Positions 8,328 to 18,350 of a stretch of 64,000 bases of DNA are shown here, one piece after another. Every line of letters begins with the position of its first letter. Positions within the stretch are counted from its first letter, which is position 1. The notes under the pieces were generated by a model. That model did no database searches. It was given only the letters and a program-made list of their open reading frames with translations, and had not been told where the DNA came from. The stretch covers positions 120,518 to 184,517 of the forward strand of contig NZ_WTLI01000010.1 of assembly GCF_011421635.1 (NCBI RefSeq). The letters are read 5' to 3'. The position numbers were made by a program, and so were the translations under genes. The DNA is from Paenibacillus turpanensis. Its GTDB lineage: Bacteria; Bacillota; Bacilli; Paenibacillales; YIM-B00363.

Positions 8328-9827
8328 TTAATTTTGCTGCGCATTTTTATCGCCGATGATGACGCCGACTTCGATCTTCTGGCCATCTCGCGAAATCGTC
8401 ATCGTCATACGCTCCCCGATTTTAGCCGCTTTAATCACTTCGATGAGCTCGGCAGTCGATTTCACCTTTTTGCCGCCGGCCTCGAGAATAACGTCGTAAA
8501 TTTCGAGCCCCGCCTTATCAGCCGGTGTTCCCCGCTGCACCTGCGTAATGAGAGCCCCCTCGGTCGACTCTACCTTCAGCTCGTTTACCCAGGTTTGATC
8601 AATATCGGAAAGACCGATGCCGATATAAGGCTCAGGCTGTTTTGGAACCTCTTTGCCTTCCTTCAAATAATCCAATACCTCGAGCACCGTCGAAGACGGG
8701 ATGGCAAAACCGATACCCTGCGCTTCTGCGTTAACGGCCGTATTGATCCCGACCACCTCGCCTGCAAGGTTCAGCAGCGGACCGCCGGAGTTCCCCGGAT
8801 TAATCGACGCGTCGGTTTGCAGCAAATGCTTGTAATGGCGTGTGCCGCTGCTGTCCGAAATATCAATCGGACGCTCTTTGGCGCTCAGAACGCCAACGGT
8901 TACGGTATGGTCAAAGCCGTACGGATTCCCGATCGCAACAACCCAATCGCCGACATTAATTGCATCGGAGCTGCCGAAGCTGAGCGTCGGGAAGTCTTTG
9001 TCCGACTCAATCTTCAGCACCGCCAGGTCAAGCTCATACGCCGAGCCCAGCAGCTTCGCCTTCAACGGCTCTTGATAGCCCTGCACCTGGACCAGGATTT
9101 CCTCCGCACCGTCGATAACATGCTGATTTGTCAGGATATAACCGGATTTTTCAAAAATAAATCCTGTACCCATCCCCGACTGCTGCTTCTTCGACGGCTT
9201 GCTCTGCTGGGAGCTGGAGAAGGAATCTCCGAAGAATTGACGGAAAAACGGATCCTGGAAGAACGGATTTTGCTGGATCGCACCTCTTGAGGTGGTATAG
9301 GTCTCGATTTTTACAATTGCCGGTGACGTCTGCCTTGCAATCGCAGCAATGTTGTTCGGTCTAACGACCTCCGAAGCTGCGGCGAGCGTTTCCCCGTTTG
9401 CTGTCACCTGTGCGGAAGCACTTTCCGATGCCTGCGCATGCGCTCCCGGAGCTGTAAATAAATCATAACGGTCAGACACAAACATTAAGCTGCCAACGAC
9501 GAGTGCTCCGGCCAAGAAGGCGGAAAACATACTGCGGAAGCCCGATTTTCTGGACTGCGGCTTGACAGGAACAACCGGTCCGCCGCCGAAGGAATCCCCG
9601 CCGCCTGCGGCAACCGGATAACGCGGCACTTCCGGCTGGACCTCCTCCGGGCTGAGCTCCACGCGCTGCCGTTCTTCCCGGCTATAGGAGCTGCCGGATG
9701 CAGTGTCATAAGTATAATAAACCGGGCGTTCGGTGCTGGTTTGATCTTGGCGGCCTTGCTCCGATTCTTCAGTACGTTCTTTAAAAAAATCACTATAATC
9801 TCGATTACGGTTACGATGATCTTCCAT
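8328..9827 (-). CDS. htrA: membrane-anchored HtrA/DegP-type serine protease
   Basis: Envelope quality-control protease. The 499-residue protein has a long hydrophilic cytoplasmic N-terminus, one transmembrane anchor (about 98-117), a trypsin-like domain with catalytic triad His236 (TNQHVIDG), Asp267 (YELDLAVL) and Ser347 (GNSGGPL), and a C-terminal PDZ domain (about 400-490). A Phe-rich linker precedes the protease core. AAGGAGGT stands 8 bases before the ATG. The extracytoplasmic side is the likely site of action. In Bacillus, htrA is controlled by CssRS; a two-component pair lies directly downstream here. Confidence 0.94.
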   Translation of the reverse strand: MEDHRNRNRDYSDFFKERTEESEQGRQDQTSTERPVYYTYDTASGSSYSREERQRVELSPEEVQPEVPRYPVAAGGGDSFGGGPVVPVKPQSRKSGFRSMFSAFLAGALVVGSLMFVSDRYDLFTAPGAHAQASESASAQVTANGETLAAASEVVRPNNIAAIARQTSPAIVKIETYTTSRGAIQQNPFFQDPFFRQFFGDSFSSSQQSKPSKKQQSGMGTGFIFEKSGYILTNQHVIDGAEEILVQVQGYQEPLKAKLLGSAYELDLAVLKIESDKDFPTLSFGSSDAINVGDWVVAIGNPYGFDHTVTVGVLSAKERPIDISDSSGTRHYKHLLQTDASINPGNSGGPLLNLAGEVVGINTAVNAEAQGIGFAIPSSTVLEVLDYLKEGKEVPKQPEPYIGIGLSDIDQTWVNELKVESTEGALITQVQRGTPADKAGLEIYDVILEAGGKKVKSTAELIEVIKAAKIGERMTMTISRDGQKIEVGVIIGDKNAQQN

Positions 9828-9935
9828 GTTTGATTACCTCCTTCAAAACTCATAAAGCTTATGAAACTATCATGCATTTTAAACCTTAATACAACCTTAA
9901 AACGAGTTAAAAAGGAGGTAAAATTGCAAAAAACG

Positions 9936-10349
9936 CTACTGTAAGAGCCTTTCCTCCACTTTTCTCAGCACTTGTTTCGCCTGGTCAACTTCATAGCCAG
10001 CCAAATCCGCATCGGAATTAACCGGAGACTGGAACTGGTCGATGACGAATCGAGCCACCCCGATTGTCGCCTCGCCGTCAAGACCTTCGTTATATAGATG
10101 CTTCAGCACAAACGGAGTACCAAATTTCAGCTTTGTTCGTTCCCCATCCGCTTCGCTGTCGAGGCTACCGGCCGTAACGTTAAACGGCAATCGGAGAAAA
10201 ACTTTATTTGCTTCATCCATCGCGTAATCAAAATAACCGTGGTCGTAATCCCAATTACCGCCCAGCGTGAAGCCAAGCTCCTCTAATTCCTGTTTAACCG
10301 GCCCCATAATGGTTTCATGGTTTTCCAGTGTAGATTGTAAGGTTTGCAT
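9936..10349 (-). CDS. YugN-like family protein
   Basis: Small soluble protein of 137 residues with features of the YugN-like family: an N-terminal helix with EELGFTLGGNWDYDHGYFDYAM, then strands such as VFLRLPFNVTAG and GTPFVLKHLYNEG. The family function is unknown. No signal peptide or membrane segment is seen. The ATG follows GGAGGG at a 9-base spacing. It lies between htrA and a LiaF-like gene, 26 bases behind the latter, so the two may be cotranscribed. Confidence 0.65.
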   Translation of the reverse strand: MQTLQSTLENHETIMGPVKQELEELGFTLGGNWDYDHGYFDYAMDEANKVFLRLPFNVTAGSLDSEADGERTKLKFGTPFVLKHLYNEGLDGEATIGVARFVIDQFQSPVNSDADLAGYEVDQAKQVLRKVEERLLQ

Positions 10350-10375
10350 AAAGAAAGGCCCTCCTTTTGTTTTTT

Positions 10376-11323
10376 CTAGGATGAGCCTTCCGTACCCGTT
10401 TTATGTGTATTTGGCAGCCGCAGGAGCGTAACGCTGCCGAACAGCACGTTCGTTTGAATCGTCATTTTCCGCTCGGCCTTCTCAAACCCGTCCGGCTGCC
10501 AATCGATGCTGCGCAGCAATCCTCCGGAAAAGCGGTCGTTCATACGAAAATCACCGGCCAAAGAATTTCCCTGAAGACGCACTTCCACGCTGTGATCCTG
10601 AGGAAGAATAATCCGGATATCTCCGAACATCAAAGATACCGTAAGCTTCGTTTCCCCGTCGCTTATGACCGCGTCGTCCAGCTTCAGCGTCACATTGCCC
10701 ATCCAATGCGATACGTTCATCGGCTTTAGCGGAACTGCGCCCGGACCAACGGTAATTTCCCCAAACAAGCTGCTGTGATTCGGCTGCTTCACATTATCGC
10801 GAGGACGCATCTCATTCGCCGGACCCTGCTTTTCCCCTTGTAAGGGTACCGATTGTTCCTTTGAAGCTTCGCCTGAAGCCGTACGATCCTCTGCAGCGGG
10901 CTTCATGCTTTGTTCAGTGTTTACTTGTTCTATAGGGTCACGCTCTTCTTCCACTGCAGAAGGATGAGTTCGCTTCTTTCTTGCCGACCGAAGCAGCAGC
11001 ATAACCCCTGTCAATATTAAAAGAGCCGGCATCGCAAACTGAATAAAGGAATCCAAGCCAATCTCTAAATCCGTCAGCTCATTCCATAAAAAATACGCGC
11101 CTAGTACGATCAGGAGAAAGCTGCCTAGTCCCGATGTCCGTCCCCTCCTGCGAGGAGTAAACAAACCGCGGATTCCGAGCGCAATGATAAGTACAGGCCA
11201 GAAATGGGTAATCAGAAACTCCCAGTCCCACTGAATCCACCCGATTTGCTGCAGCAGAAGGACAACCCCTGCTCCGATAATAAGAAAGGACATTATTAGG
11301 CGATTCACAAACTCAGCTTTCAT
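10376..11323 (-). CDS. LiaF-like membrane protein (cell-wall stress response type)
   Basis: 315-residue membrane protein. Four hydrophobic segments occupy about residues 10-115 in the LiaI/LiaF-like pattern (alternating short helices, GVVLLLQQIGW, then GIRGLFTPRRRGR). A charged, low-complexity linker follows (about 120-180), then a beta-rich C-terminal domain (LFGEITVGPGAVPL, VSLMFGDIRIILP, VLFGSVTLLRLP) as in the LiaF C-terminal domain. LiaF inhibits LiaSR signalling in Bacillus; no liaRS-type pair is adjacent, so the role here is inferred from family only. GGGAGG lies 11 bases before the ATG. Confidence 0.75.
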   Translation of the reverse strand: MKAEFVNRLIMSFLIIGAGVVLLLQQIGWIQWDWEFLITHFWPVLIIALGIRGLFTPRRRGRTSGLGSFLLIVLGAYFLWNELTDLEIGLDSFIQFAMPALLILTGVMLLLRSARKKRTHPSAVEEERDPIEQVNTEQSMKPAAEDRTASGEASKEQSVPLQGEKQGPANEMRPRDNVKQPNHSSLFGEITVGPGAVPLKPMNVSHWMGNVTLKLDDAVISDGETKLTVSLMFGDIRIILPQDHSVEVRLQGNSLAGDFRMNDRFSGGLLRSIDWQPDGFEKAERKMTIQTNVLFGSVTLLRLPNTHKTGTEGSS

Positions 11324-11443
11324 CTATGTTCATTCCTCCCAACCCCAACGATATTGTAACATATTTTACCGCGGGGAAGCTTGGAAAGAACATCGAAGCC
11401 GCTGTCTTATAAATCCTATGTATGACTAATAATTCTTATCGTT

Positions 11444-11470
11444 AAAAAAGGAGCCCGGAGGCTCCTTTCT
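11444..11470 (-). terminator. Terminator of the small spore-protein gene
   Basis: Minus strand: AAAGGAGCC pairs with GGCTCCTTT around a 4-base loop, followed by a T run. Confidence 0.75.
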
Positions 11471-11494
11471 GTTATCGTTAAGCCTTACTTTATT

Positions 11495-11626
11495 TTATTT
11501 GTTTGCTTGGTTCGCTTTCGCAGCTTTTGCGTTGCCTGCGTTGTTAGCTGCAGCTACTTCTTCAGCCATTTCTGCGTTGAACTGATTTTCGTTGACATTC
11601 ATTTTGTTCTTCTTGTTCTTTGCCAC
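11495..11626 (-). CDS. 43-residue Asn/Ala/Lys-rich protein, likely gamma-type small acid-soluble spore protein
   Basis: A short gene with a GTG start, an excellent GGGAGGTGA ribosome site 6 bases upstream and its own terminator. The product begins MAKNKKNKMNVNENQFNAEM and ends in an AANNAGNAKAAKANQANK-type tail. The N/Q/A/K-rich composition without Cys, Trp or Tyr resembles gamma-type SASPs, which are amino-acid reserves in the spore core. A perfect sigma-G-type -10 element (CATACTA) lies about 45 bases upstream. The family assignment rests on composition and promoter, not on a diagnostic motif. Confidence 0.65.
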   Translation of the reverse strand: MAKNKKNKMNVNENQFNAEMAEEVAAANNAGNAKAAKANQANK

Positions 11627-11669
11627 CTGAAATCACCTCCCGGACATTGTTGGGATAGCTCCCGAACTA

Positions 11670-11676
11670 TAGTATG
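11670..11676 (-). promoter_or_regulatory. sigma-G-like -10 element of the small spore-protein gene
   Basis: Minus strand CATACTA, the consensus -10 of forespore sigma-G promoters. A -35 at the expected distance is weak and A/T-rich. The same element precedes tlp at 25207-25213. Confidence 0.45.
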
Positions 11677-11718
11677 TCCGCATTGAGGCTTAATAATTTT
11701 CCATTTTAAGACAGCCGA

Positions 11719-12450
11719 CTATAATGAATTGACACGCAGGCTCGGTGTAAATTCGTTTAAAGCGTCCATTTCCTTTTCCGTAACCTTGCCGCTGCCCTTT
11801 TTAATGACAAACACTTTAACCTTCTTTTTGCCCCACTGGCTGAACACCTGCTCGCGCGTTTCATAAAACAGATCGATTTTCCGGCCCTTAATCGCTGAAC
11901 CGATATCGGCAACGACCCCATAGCCATAACCCGGTATGTACAAAATGCTGCCAATTGGGAATACCTTCGGGTCAGCCGCAATCGTCGAGAAGACGTCCTT
12001 ACGAACCTTGACGCCGGAATAAGTAATCCCATACTCCGGATGGCTCGGGTCCTTGCCCGTCGATTCCTTCCCAGCGGTATAGCCGGTAGCTGTGACTTCC
12101 ACCGCTTCAAGCTTTTTCAATTGATCCTTATGGAGAAACGGAATGACCTTCGCAAGCTCCATCCACTGATCACGCGTTCGGAATGCCGGAATGCTTGGCC
12201 CGGATTCTTTTTCCGGATCTAATGGCTCAACCCGAGGCACACGAACCGCCATACGCTCCGTTACTTTGTCCAAAGGCGTAATCCGGCCCGCTTCTACTGG
12301 ATCCACTTGTGATGACACCGGCTCGACGGCCGGCCGCCCAAAGCGTGCGTCATCAATCATCCTTGCATTCGCTGTTTGAAATCCATCAGAAGATAATGCC
12401 GTCAACGTACTAAGAAATACCATCCAAAATGCAACTAATCGAATAAACAT
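11719..12450 (-). CDS. 3D (Asp-Asp-Asp) domain protein, YuiC-like, probably secreted
   Basis: 243 residues with an N-terminal hydrophobic signal (about 1-20, ending near ANA) and a C-terminal 3D domain from about residue 115: [47 protein letters not shown]. The three aspartates are those of AADP, VADIG and KIDLF. 3D domains occur in MltA/Rpf-type murein lytic transglycosylases, and Bacillus YuiC has such activity, so peptidoglycan remodelling during growth or sporulation is likely. The middle (30-100) is Pro/Glu-rich spacer. The ATG follows a GAGGT ribosome site. Confidence 0.8.
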   Translation of the reverse strand: MFIRLVAFWMVFLSTLTALSSDGFQTANARMIDDARFGRPAVEPVSSQVDPVEAGRITPLDKVTERMAVRVPRVEPLDPEKESGPSIPAFRTRDQWMELAKVIPFLHKDQLKKLEAVEVTATGYTAGKESTGKDPSHPEYGITYSGVKVRKDVFSTIAADPKVFPIGSILYIPGYGYGVVADIGSAIKGRKIDLFYETREQVFSQWGKKKVKVFVIKKGSGKVTEKEMDALNEFTPSLRVNSL

Positions 12451-12559
12451 AAAACATACCTCCCCCTACTTTGGAGGATGCCCGAATTTTCCAATTCTCA
12501 TACATCGGGGTTCCAAAATAAGGAGAGGTACGATAAAAGCTGCTATATTCCGTTCTTGC

Positions 12560-14497
12560 TTAGTAACGCTTGCCCTTCGTTTCTTCGTTCAGCATGGCTA
12601 CCACCGCTTCAATGCTGTGGACGCCGATATCGCCTTCGCCGCGCTTGCGGACCGCAACCGATCCGGCAGACTGTTCGTTTTCGCCGACAACGAGCATGTA
12701 CGGCAAACGCTCCAGCTGTGCTTCACGGATTTTGTACCCGAGCTTTTCGTTGCGAAGATCCGTCTCCACACGGAAGCCGGCTGCGCGAAGCTTTTCTTGA
12801 ACTTGCTTGGCGTAGTCATCGTACACCTGCGAAACCGGAATGACCTGTGCTTGAACCGGAGAAAGCCACGTCGGCAGCGCACCGGCGAAATTCTCCAGCA
12901 GGAACGCCGTCATGCGCTCCATCGTCGAAATAATACCGCGGTGGATAACCACCGGGCGATGCTTCTGTCCGTCTTCACCGACATACTCCAGCTGGAAGCG
13001 TTCAGGCAGCAGGAAGTCGAGCTGTGCAGTCGACAAGGTTTCTTCCTTCTTAAGCGCAGTGCGGATTTGCACGTCCAGCTTCGGACCGTAAAACGCCGCT
13101 TCGCCTTCCGCCTCGAAAAATGGCAGACCAAGCTCCTCCACAACCTCGCGCAGCATGCGCTGGGACATTTCCCACATTTCGTCGTCCTGGAAATACTTCT
13201 CCGTATCCTTCGGATCGCGGTAGGACAGACGGAAACGGTAATCCGAAATGCCGAAATCTTCGTAAACCTGGCGGATCAGATTCACCACTCGAGCGAATTC
13301 TTCCTTAATTTGATCCGGGCGGCAGAAAATGTGTGCATCGTTCAGGGTCATGGCGCGTACGCGATGCAGGCCGGTCAATGCGCCGGACATTTCATAACGG
13401 TGCATCGTACCAAGCTCCGCAATACGGATCGGCAGATCACGGTAGCTGCGCATATCGTTTTTGTACACCATCATATGGTGCGGGCAGTTCATCGGACGAA
13501 GCACGAGCTCCTCGTTGTCGAGCGTCATCTTCGGGAACATGTCCTCGTGGTAGTGCTCCCAGTGTCCGGACGTTTTGTACAGCTCTACATTTGCCAGTAC
13601 CGGCGTATAAACGTGGCTGTAGCCGAGCTTTTCTTCCAGATCAACAATGTAACGCTCCATAATGCGGCGCAGCTTCGCACCTTTTGGCAGCCACATTGGC
13701 AGGCCTTGTCCAACCTCGCGCGAAAACGCAAATATTTTCAGTTCTTTGCCGAGTCTGCGGTGGTCGCGCTTCTTCGCTTCTTCCAACAGCGCCAGATGCT
13801 CGTCCAGCTGGGCTTTCTTCGAGAAAGCCGTTCCGTAAATCCGCTGCAGCATCTTATTTTTAGAATCACCGCGCCAATATGCGCCGGCAATGCTCAAAAG
13901 CTTGAACACCTTAAGCTTGGCAGTGGAAGGGACGTGCGGACCGCGGCACAGGTCAAAAAACTCGCCCTGCTCATAAATCGTGATCGTCTCGCCTTCCGGC
14001 AAATCGCGAATCAGCTCCAGCTTCAACGGATCGTTAATCTCCGTGTAAATCCGAATGGCTTCTTCACGGGACACTTCAACCCGGCGAATCGGCAAGTTTT
14101 CATTAACGATCTTTTCCATTTCCTTCTCCAGCTTCACTAAATCCTCGGCCGAAATCGGAGTGTCTAGATCCATATCGTAATAAAAGCCGTCTTCAATGAC
14201 TGGTCCGATCCCGAGCTTTACCTCGGTTTGACCGTACACCCGTTTTACCGCCTGTGCGAGTAAATGCGCTGTACTGTGGCGAATGACCTCAAGGCCCGCC
14301 TCGCTGTCCGGCATTACAATTTCGATGGAGGCATTATCAGACAGTGTGTGTGCCAGATCGACCACTTTTCCATTTACCTTGCCTGCTACTGCATTCTTCC
14401 GTAAGCCCGGACTAATTGATGCCGCAATGTCTTCAATGGATACGCCAGCATCATACTCGCGTACGGCTCCATCCGGCAGTGTAACTTGAATTGCCAT
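12560..14497 (-). CDS. thrS: threonyl-tRNA synthetase
   Basis: Charges tRNA-Thr. The 645-residue protein has an N-terminal TGS domain (1-60), an editing domain with [12 protein letters not shown], a class II catalytic core with zinc-binding Cys in NCPHHM, motif 2 around [19 protein letters not shown] and motif 3 around [13 protein letters not shown], then an anticodon-binding domain (about 540-640). The ATG follows AAGGAGA. A T-box leader with an ACC specifier candidate lies upstream, so expression should rise when tRNA-Thr is uncharged. It is followed by the 3D-domain gene on the same strand, without a convincing terminator between. Confidence 0.97.
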   Translation of the reverse strand: MAIQVTLPDGAVREYDAGVSIEDIAASISPGLRKNAVAGKVNGKVVDLAHTLSDNASIEIVMPDSEAGLEVIRHSTAHLLAQAVKRVYGQTEVKLGIGPVIEDGFYYDMDLDTPISAEDLVKLEKEMEKIVNENLPIRRVEVSREEAIRIYTEINDPLKLELIRDLPEGETITIYEQGEFFDLCRGPHVPSTAKLKVFKLLSIAGAYWRGDSKNKMLQRIYGTAFSKKAQLDEHLALLEEAKKRDHRRLGKELKIFAFSREVGQGLPMWLPKGAKLRRIMERYIVDLEEKLGYSHVYTPVLANVELYKTSGHWEHYHEDMFPKMTLDNEELVLRPMNCPHHMMVYKNDMRSYRDLPIRIAELGTMHRYEMSGALTGLHRVRAMTLNDAHIFCRPDQIKEEFARVVNLIRQVYEDFGISDYRFRLSYRDPKDTEKYFQDDEMWEMSQRMLREVVEELGLPFFEAEGEAAFYGPKLDVQIRTALKKEETLSTAQLDFLLPERFQLEYVGEDGQKHRPVVIHRGIISTMERMTAFLLENFAGALPTWLSPVQAQVIPVSQVYDDYAKQVQEKLRAAGFRVETDLRNEKLGYKIREAQLERLPYMLVVGENEQSAGSVAVRKRGEGDIGVHSIEAVVAMLNEETKGKRY

Positions 14498-14532
14498 TGT
14501 TCTTCCACTCTCCTTCGTTAAGTTAAGAAATC

Positions 14533-14800
14533 AAAAAAAGCACTCTTCCCGTAAAAGGGACGAATGCTTTGCGTTCGTGGTTCCACCCTGATTTCCATCC
14601 ATGCGGAGTACGCCGCTTGAATGCTCAGACCCGGTAACGGCGGGCGCCGTCGATGCTTACTTAAGCCTTATCGAACTCCGGCTTGTTCCGCGTCACACTT
14701 CAAAGGGGTAGGTCATCTGGTGCTTCGGAGGGAGCTTTCAGCCATGGTTCCCTTCTCTGAGCCGCGCGTTCCAATGCCCGTATCTTTGATCATCGTTTTT
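14533..14800 (-). promoter_or_regulatory. T-box riboswitch (thrS leader)
   Basis: The minus strand shows the T-box core AGGGTGGAACCACG (14576-14589) and an antiterminator/terminator region ending in a hairpin plus T run at 14533-14570. The codon ACC (14719-14721) lies in the specifier position of Stem I and is followed by a purine, matching threonine. Uncharged tRNA-Thr is expected to stabilise the antiterminator. The 5' boundary is approximate. Confidence 0.88.
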
Positions 14801-14850
14801 GAAAAAATGAGCTTTATGCATGTGAATTATATCAATTCATTTTTGCATGG

Positions 14851-15750
14851 TCAAGGGGACATTTGGTCCTTATGATTACGCTCTCCAAGCAGCGGTTTGC
14901 AAAAATTACAGTACGTGCACAGCTTTGCCCGATCTTCGAAAATTTGCTGTATCGTACGGATGACCTGCATATCGGGATGACGGGTGTGGATAAATATTTT
15001 TTGCGGAGAAACGGAAATTAATGTACTGACGATCAAGTCTTCATAATTCACTTCTTTATCGATCAATTCCACTACGAACTGATCCATCTGTTCGGTCTCA
15101 ATCGGCTTCATCTGTTCATTCAAAAGAACAAAGTCCCGCTCCCCCTGATGGACCAAATGAGCTATCGGAATTTTGGCATCCTGAATGTACACAAAATATT
15201 TCAGCAAGGAGATAAATTCCTGATACTGCTGATCCATGATGTATTCATCTACGGCATACTCCGCCATTTCCCGTAATTCTTCGTGATAATGCTGCAAACG
15301 AAAGCGGATAAACCCTTCCAAAATAAGCAGCGTATGCTCCTCCAAATATTCCTGAAAGGCCTGTTCGATTTTCTTTGCGCGTTTTTGCCCAATATCCAGC
15401 CCTGTATTCTCTTCCTCTTCCGAGGTGAGATCGATTAAATGCTTTGCATGCTTTTCAATAGCGGCGAGCTCTTCTTCGTTCTTATATTGGTACTCTTTCA
15501 TTAAAAGCTGGCGAAGCAGCAGCATTTCCTGGTCGAGAACATATTCGGTGCAAGCGGAAGCGATGGCCCGAATCACTTTCTTTCCATGCAGCGCAAGCTG
15601 GAAACGAGGCAGTTCCCCCCGTACGACAAGGTTCGGCCCATCTTGATTAAGAGTTGTATGTAAAGACGCCAGCCGCTCGGACAATTGCTGAATCCAAAGG
15701 GCAGATGCCTCTGATTTCATTTCTTTAATATTTATGGTAAAAAGCTCCAT
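14851..15750 (-). CDS. ytxC: sporulation protein YtxC family
   Basis: 299-residue, mostly helical and acidic cytoplasmic protein with no signal peptide. It matches the YtxC-type pattern (QLALHGKKVIRAIASACTEYV, EEHTLLILEGFIRFRL) and has a C-terminal CTYCNFC cysteine cluster that could bind metal. The position just upstream of thrS is the same as in Bacillus, which supports the call. YtxC is listed as a sporulation protein, but its biochemical role is unknown. GAGTGAGGTC precedes the ATG. Confidence 0.8.
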   Translation of the reverse strand: MELFTINIKEMKSEASALWIQQLSERLASLHTTLNQDGPNLVVRGELPRFQLALHGKKVIRAIASACTEYVLDQEMLLLRQLLMKEYQYKNEEELAAIEKHAKHLIDLTSEEEENTGLDIGQKRAKKIEQAFQEYLEEHTLLILEGFIRFRLQHYHEELREMAEYAVDEYIMDQQYQEFISLLKYFVYIQDAKIPIAHLVHQGERDFVLLNEQMKPIETEQMDQFVVELIDKEVNYEDLIVSTLISVSPQKIFIHTRHPDMQVIRTIQQIFEDRAKLCTYCNFCKPLLGERNHKDQMSP

Positions 15751-15894
15751 GACCTCACTCCCTTCCGTCTGTTAAAGTATATGGCTCTCGATTAGCATAT
15801 ATACGATCTAACATATGGAAGCGGACATCCGGTTATGAAAAATAATATTTTTCCACGCGATCAAATGGTACAGTTTTCCACCTGTTCGAGACAG

Positions 15895-15935
15895 TAAAAA
15901 AAGGACGAGCAGATCAGATCTGCTTCGTCCTTCAC
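15895..15935 (-). terminator. Terminator of mqnC
   Basis: A long stem (AAGGACG-AGCAGAT / ATCTGCT-TCGTCCTT, loop CAG) followed in minus orientation by a T run. It lies shortly after the mqnC stop. The rest of 15751-15941 shows no gene. Confidence 0.8.
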
Positions 15936-15941
15936 GTTGGA

Positions 15942-17078
15942 TTAGTTTTGCATCACAAAGTCTTTATCGACCGATTCATTCTCGTGGAACACTCGTAAAA
16001 TTTCATATTTGGTGTTCCGCTGGGCAGGAATTTTCCCCGCTTCGCGAATAAGCTTGAGAATGAGATCAATGTTTACCTTATGTGTCGCGCCAGCCGCCGA
16101 GACGACATTTTCCTCCATCATCGTGCTGCCGAAATCGTTCGCTCCATAAGAAAGGGAGAGCTTTCCAACCTCCGGCCCCATGGTCACCCACGACGATTGG
16201 AAGTTATCGATATTATCGAGCATTAATCTGGCGATCGCCAATGCTTTTAAGTATTCTTCCGGTCCAAGGCGTTCTGCCTTCAGGTTTGTATTATCCGGCT
16301 GGAACGTCCAAACGATAAAGGCTAAGTACCCTTTGGACGGATAGTTGTTTGTAAGGCATTTATCCTGCGATTCTCGGATACGCAGCAGGTGCAGCACCCG
16401 CTCTTCCAGCGATTCCCCAAAGCCGATAACCATCGTCGCTGTTGTATTCATGCCGACTCGGTGGGCGGTTTCCATAACCTCGATCCAGTCTTTCCACGAG
16501 CCCTTTAAGCGGCTAATTTTTTTACGCGTCCGGTCGTCGAGGATTTCCGCACCGCCGCCAGGAAGAGAATCCAAGCCGGCAGCGTGGATATCACGAATAA
16601 CCTGCTCCAGCGTCAAGCCGTCGGATACATCCACCATCTTGCGGATTTCTGCCGGCGAAAAGGAATGCATCGTAATTTGAGGAAATCTTGCCTTAATTTG
16701 CTTTAATAAGTCCGTGTAATAGGAAAAAGGCAAATTCGGATTCGTTCCGCCCTGCATTAAAATTTCCGTACCGCCAACATCTACCGTTTCCTGGATTTTT
16801 TCCAGAATCGTTTCGTTGGGCAGCACATACCCTTCATTTGAACCCGGCGAACGGTAAAACGCGCAAAAACGGCAGTACACGTCGCAAACATTGGTATAGT
16901 TGACATTCCGGCCGACAACAAAGGTTGTAATCGGCTCCGGATGCCGGCGCTGCATTATGATGTTCGCCGCGTGTCCGATCTTTTCGACTTCATTGGAGGC
17001 AAACAACGCCATCCCATCGTCGAAGTCAAGCCGTTCACCGCGCAGCGCTTTATCTAAAATATGATCGATATCGCTCAT
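15942..17078 (-). CDS. mqnC: cyclic dehypoxanthinyl futalosine synthase
   Basis: Radical SAM enzyme of the futalosine route to menaquinone; it turns dehypoxanthinyl futalosine into its cyclic form. The 4Fe-4S motif CxxxCxxC is seen at Cys65, Cys69 and Cys72 (NVCDVYCRFCAF), followed by GGTEILMQGGTNP, DSLPGGGAEIL and NTTATMVIGFGE, typical of MqnC. The 378-residue length fits the family. I chose the ATG at 17078 with AGGGAGG upstream; the frame is open to 17135. It lies 76 bases behind metI with no hairpin between, so it may be read from the S-box transcript. Confidence 0.93.
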   Translation of the reverse strand: MSDIDHILDKALRGERLDFDDGMALFASNEVEKIGHAANIIMQRRHPEPITTFVVGRNVNYTNVCDVYCRFCAFYRSPGSNEGYVLPNETILEKIQETVDVGGTEILMQGGTNPNLPFSYYTDLLKQIKARFPQITMHSFSPAEIRKMVDVSDGLTLEQVIRDIHAAGLDSLPGGGAEILDDRTRKKISRLKGSWKDWIEVMETAHRVGMNTTATMVIGFGESLEERVLHLLRIRESQDKCLTNNYPSKGYLAFIVWTFQPDNTNLKAERLGPEEYLKALAIARLMLDNIDNFQSSWVTMGPEVGKLSLSYGANDFGSTMMEENVVSAAGATHKVNIDLILKLIREAGKIPAQRNTKYEILRVFHENESVDKDFVMQN

Positions 17079-17154
17079 GAGATCCCTCCCTGCCCCCAAT
17101 CCTAACATAAAAGCTAGAATTCGGCTAATGAACATTCAGGGGCAATTGTTTCCG

Positions 17155-18315
17155 TCACTGCTGATTGAGCTCTTCGGCCGCCTTCGCAAAAGCTTGCTCC
17201 AAATCGGCAATCAGGTCGTCCGAATGCTCAATACCGACGGAGAACCGCAGGAGGCGATCGTCAACGCCAACCTTCCGGCGAATTTCTTCCGGAATATCCG
17301 CGTGGGTTTGCACCGCCGGGTAGGTCATCAAGGATTCCACACCGCCAAGCGATTCGGCGAATGCAATCAGCTTAATCGACCGGAGGATCGGTTCGATCGT
17401 ACGCGCATCCTTCATTTTAAAGGAAAAAATACCGGTATTGCCGGAGGATTGCTTGGTTTGAATCTCATGCCCCGGGTGATCGGTCAGCGCTGGGTAAAAT
17501 ACTTCCGCAACCATCGGATGCGAACGCAGCCAGTTGGAGATCACCGTTGCATTATGCTGATGGCGTTCCATCCGCAGCGCCAGCGTCTTCATTCCGCGCA
17601 TAAGCAGCCAAGAATCCTGCGGTCCAAGCACCGCGCCGATGGAATTGTGCAGGAAGGCGATTTCCTTCGAGAGCTCTTCGCCTTTGGTTACAATCAAGCC
17701 GCAGAGCACATCGTTGTGCCCGGCCAAATACTTGGTGGCGCTGTGCACGACGATATCCGCACCAAGCTCAATCGGACGCTGGAAGTAAGGAGTCAGCAGC
17801 GTGTTATCAACAATCGAGACAATGCCGTGACGGCGCGCCCACGCACATGACGCTTCAATATCGGTAATCATCATAAGCGGATTCGTCGGCGTCTCAATCA
17901 AAAGTCCCTTCGTATTCGGCGTTCGAGCGGCCTCCAGCTCATCGATATTGTTCGTATCGACATAGGAAGCCGTCACGCCAAAGCGCGTCATAATTTGCTC
18001 AAGCAGACGGTAAGTCCCGCCGTACAAATCTAAAGAAACAATGAGGTGATCGCCTTGACGGAACATCGCGAATACCGTCTGCAGCGCCGCCATCCCGGAG
18101 CTGCAGGCAAAGCCGGCGTCACCGCTTTCCAATTCTGCTACAGCTTCTTCCAGCACCTTGCGGGTCGGCGACTTCGTTCTGGCGTAATCAAAGCCGGTGC
18201 TCTGTCCCAGCTTCGGATGGCGAAACGCCGTTGACTGCACAATCGGATAACTAACCGCCCCGGTTACCGGCTCCGAAACGGATCCGATCTGTGCAAGCTT
18301 ACTTTCGATTCTCAT
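17155..18315 (-). CDS. metI: cystathionine gamma-synthase / O-acylhomoserine (thiol)-lyase, MetI-like
   Basis: PLP enzyme of methionine synthesis that joins an O-acylhomoserine with cysteine (or sulfide). The 386 residues show the Cys/Met metabolism PLP fold: YARTKSPTR, SSGMAALQTVF, YGGTYRLLEQ, IETPTNPLM, DNTLLTPY, and the PLP-binding lysine in VVHSATKYLAGHNDV. It is 35 bases downstream of metA, the acyltransferase that makes its substrate, and both lie behind an S-box. Sequence alone does not separate MetI from close homologues such as MetB. Confidence 0.88.
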   Translation of the reverse strand: MRIESKLAQIGSVSEPVTGAVSYPIVQSTAFRHPKLGQSTGFDYARTKSPTRKVLEEAVAELESGDAGFACSSGMAALQTVFAMFRQGDHLIVSLDLYGGTYRLLEQIMTRFGVTASYVDTNNIDELEAARTPNTKGLLIETPTNPLMMITDIEASCAWARRHGIVSIVDNTLLTPYFQRPIELGADIVVHSATKYLAGHNDVLCGLIVTKGEELSKEIAFLHNSIGAVLGPQDSWLLMRGMKTLALRMERHQHNATVISNWLRSHPMVAEVFYPALTDHPGHEIQTKQSSGNTGIFSFKMKDARTIEPILRSIKLIAFAESLGGVESLMTYPAVQTHADIPEEIRRKVGVDDRLLRFSVGIEHSDDLIADLEQAFAKAAEELNQQ

Positions 18316-18350
18316 TACTTCCTTCCTCCGTCCTCTAATTTGAACTTATG

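Noticed and set aside
9913..9945. A perfect AAAAAGGAGGT site on the + strand followed by TTG and six codons
   Set aside because: The frame stops after six codons and overlaps the end of the YugN-like gene; no promoter is seen. Probably chance.
12617..14140. A 507-codon open frame on the + strand opposite thrS
   Set aside because: It is fully antisense to an unmistakable thrS, has no ribosome site and shows no protein-like motif; it reflects the codon bias of thrS.
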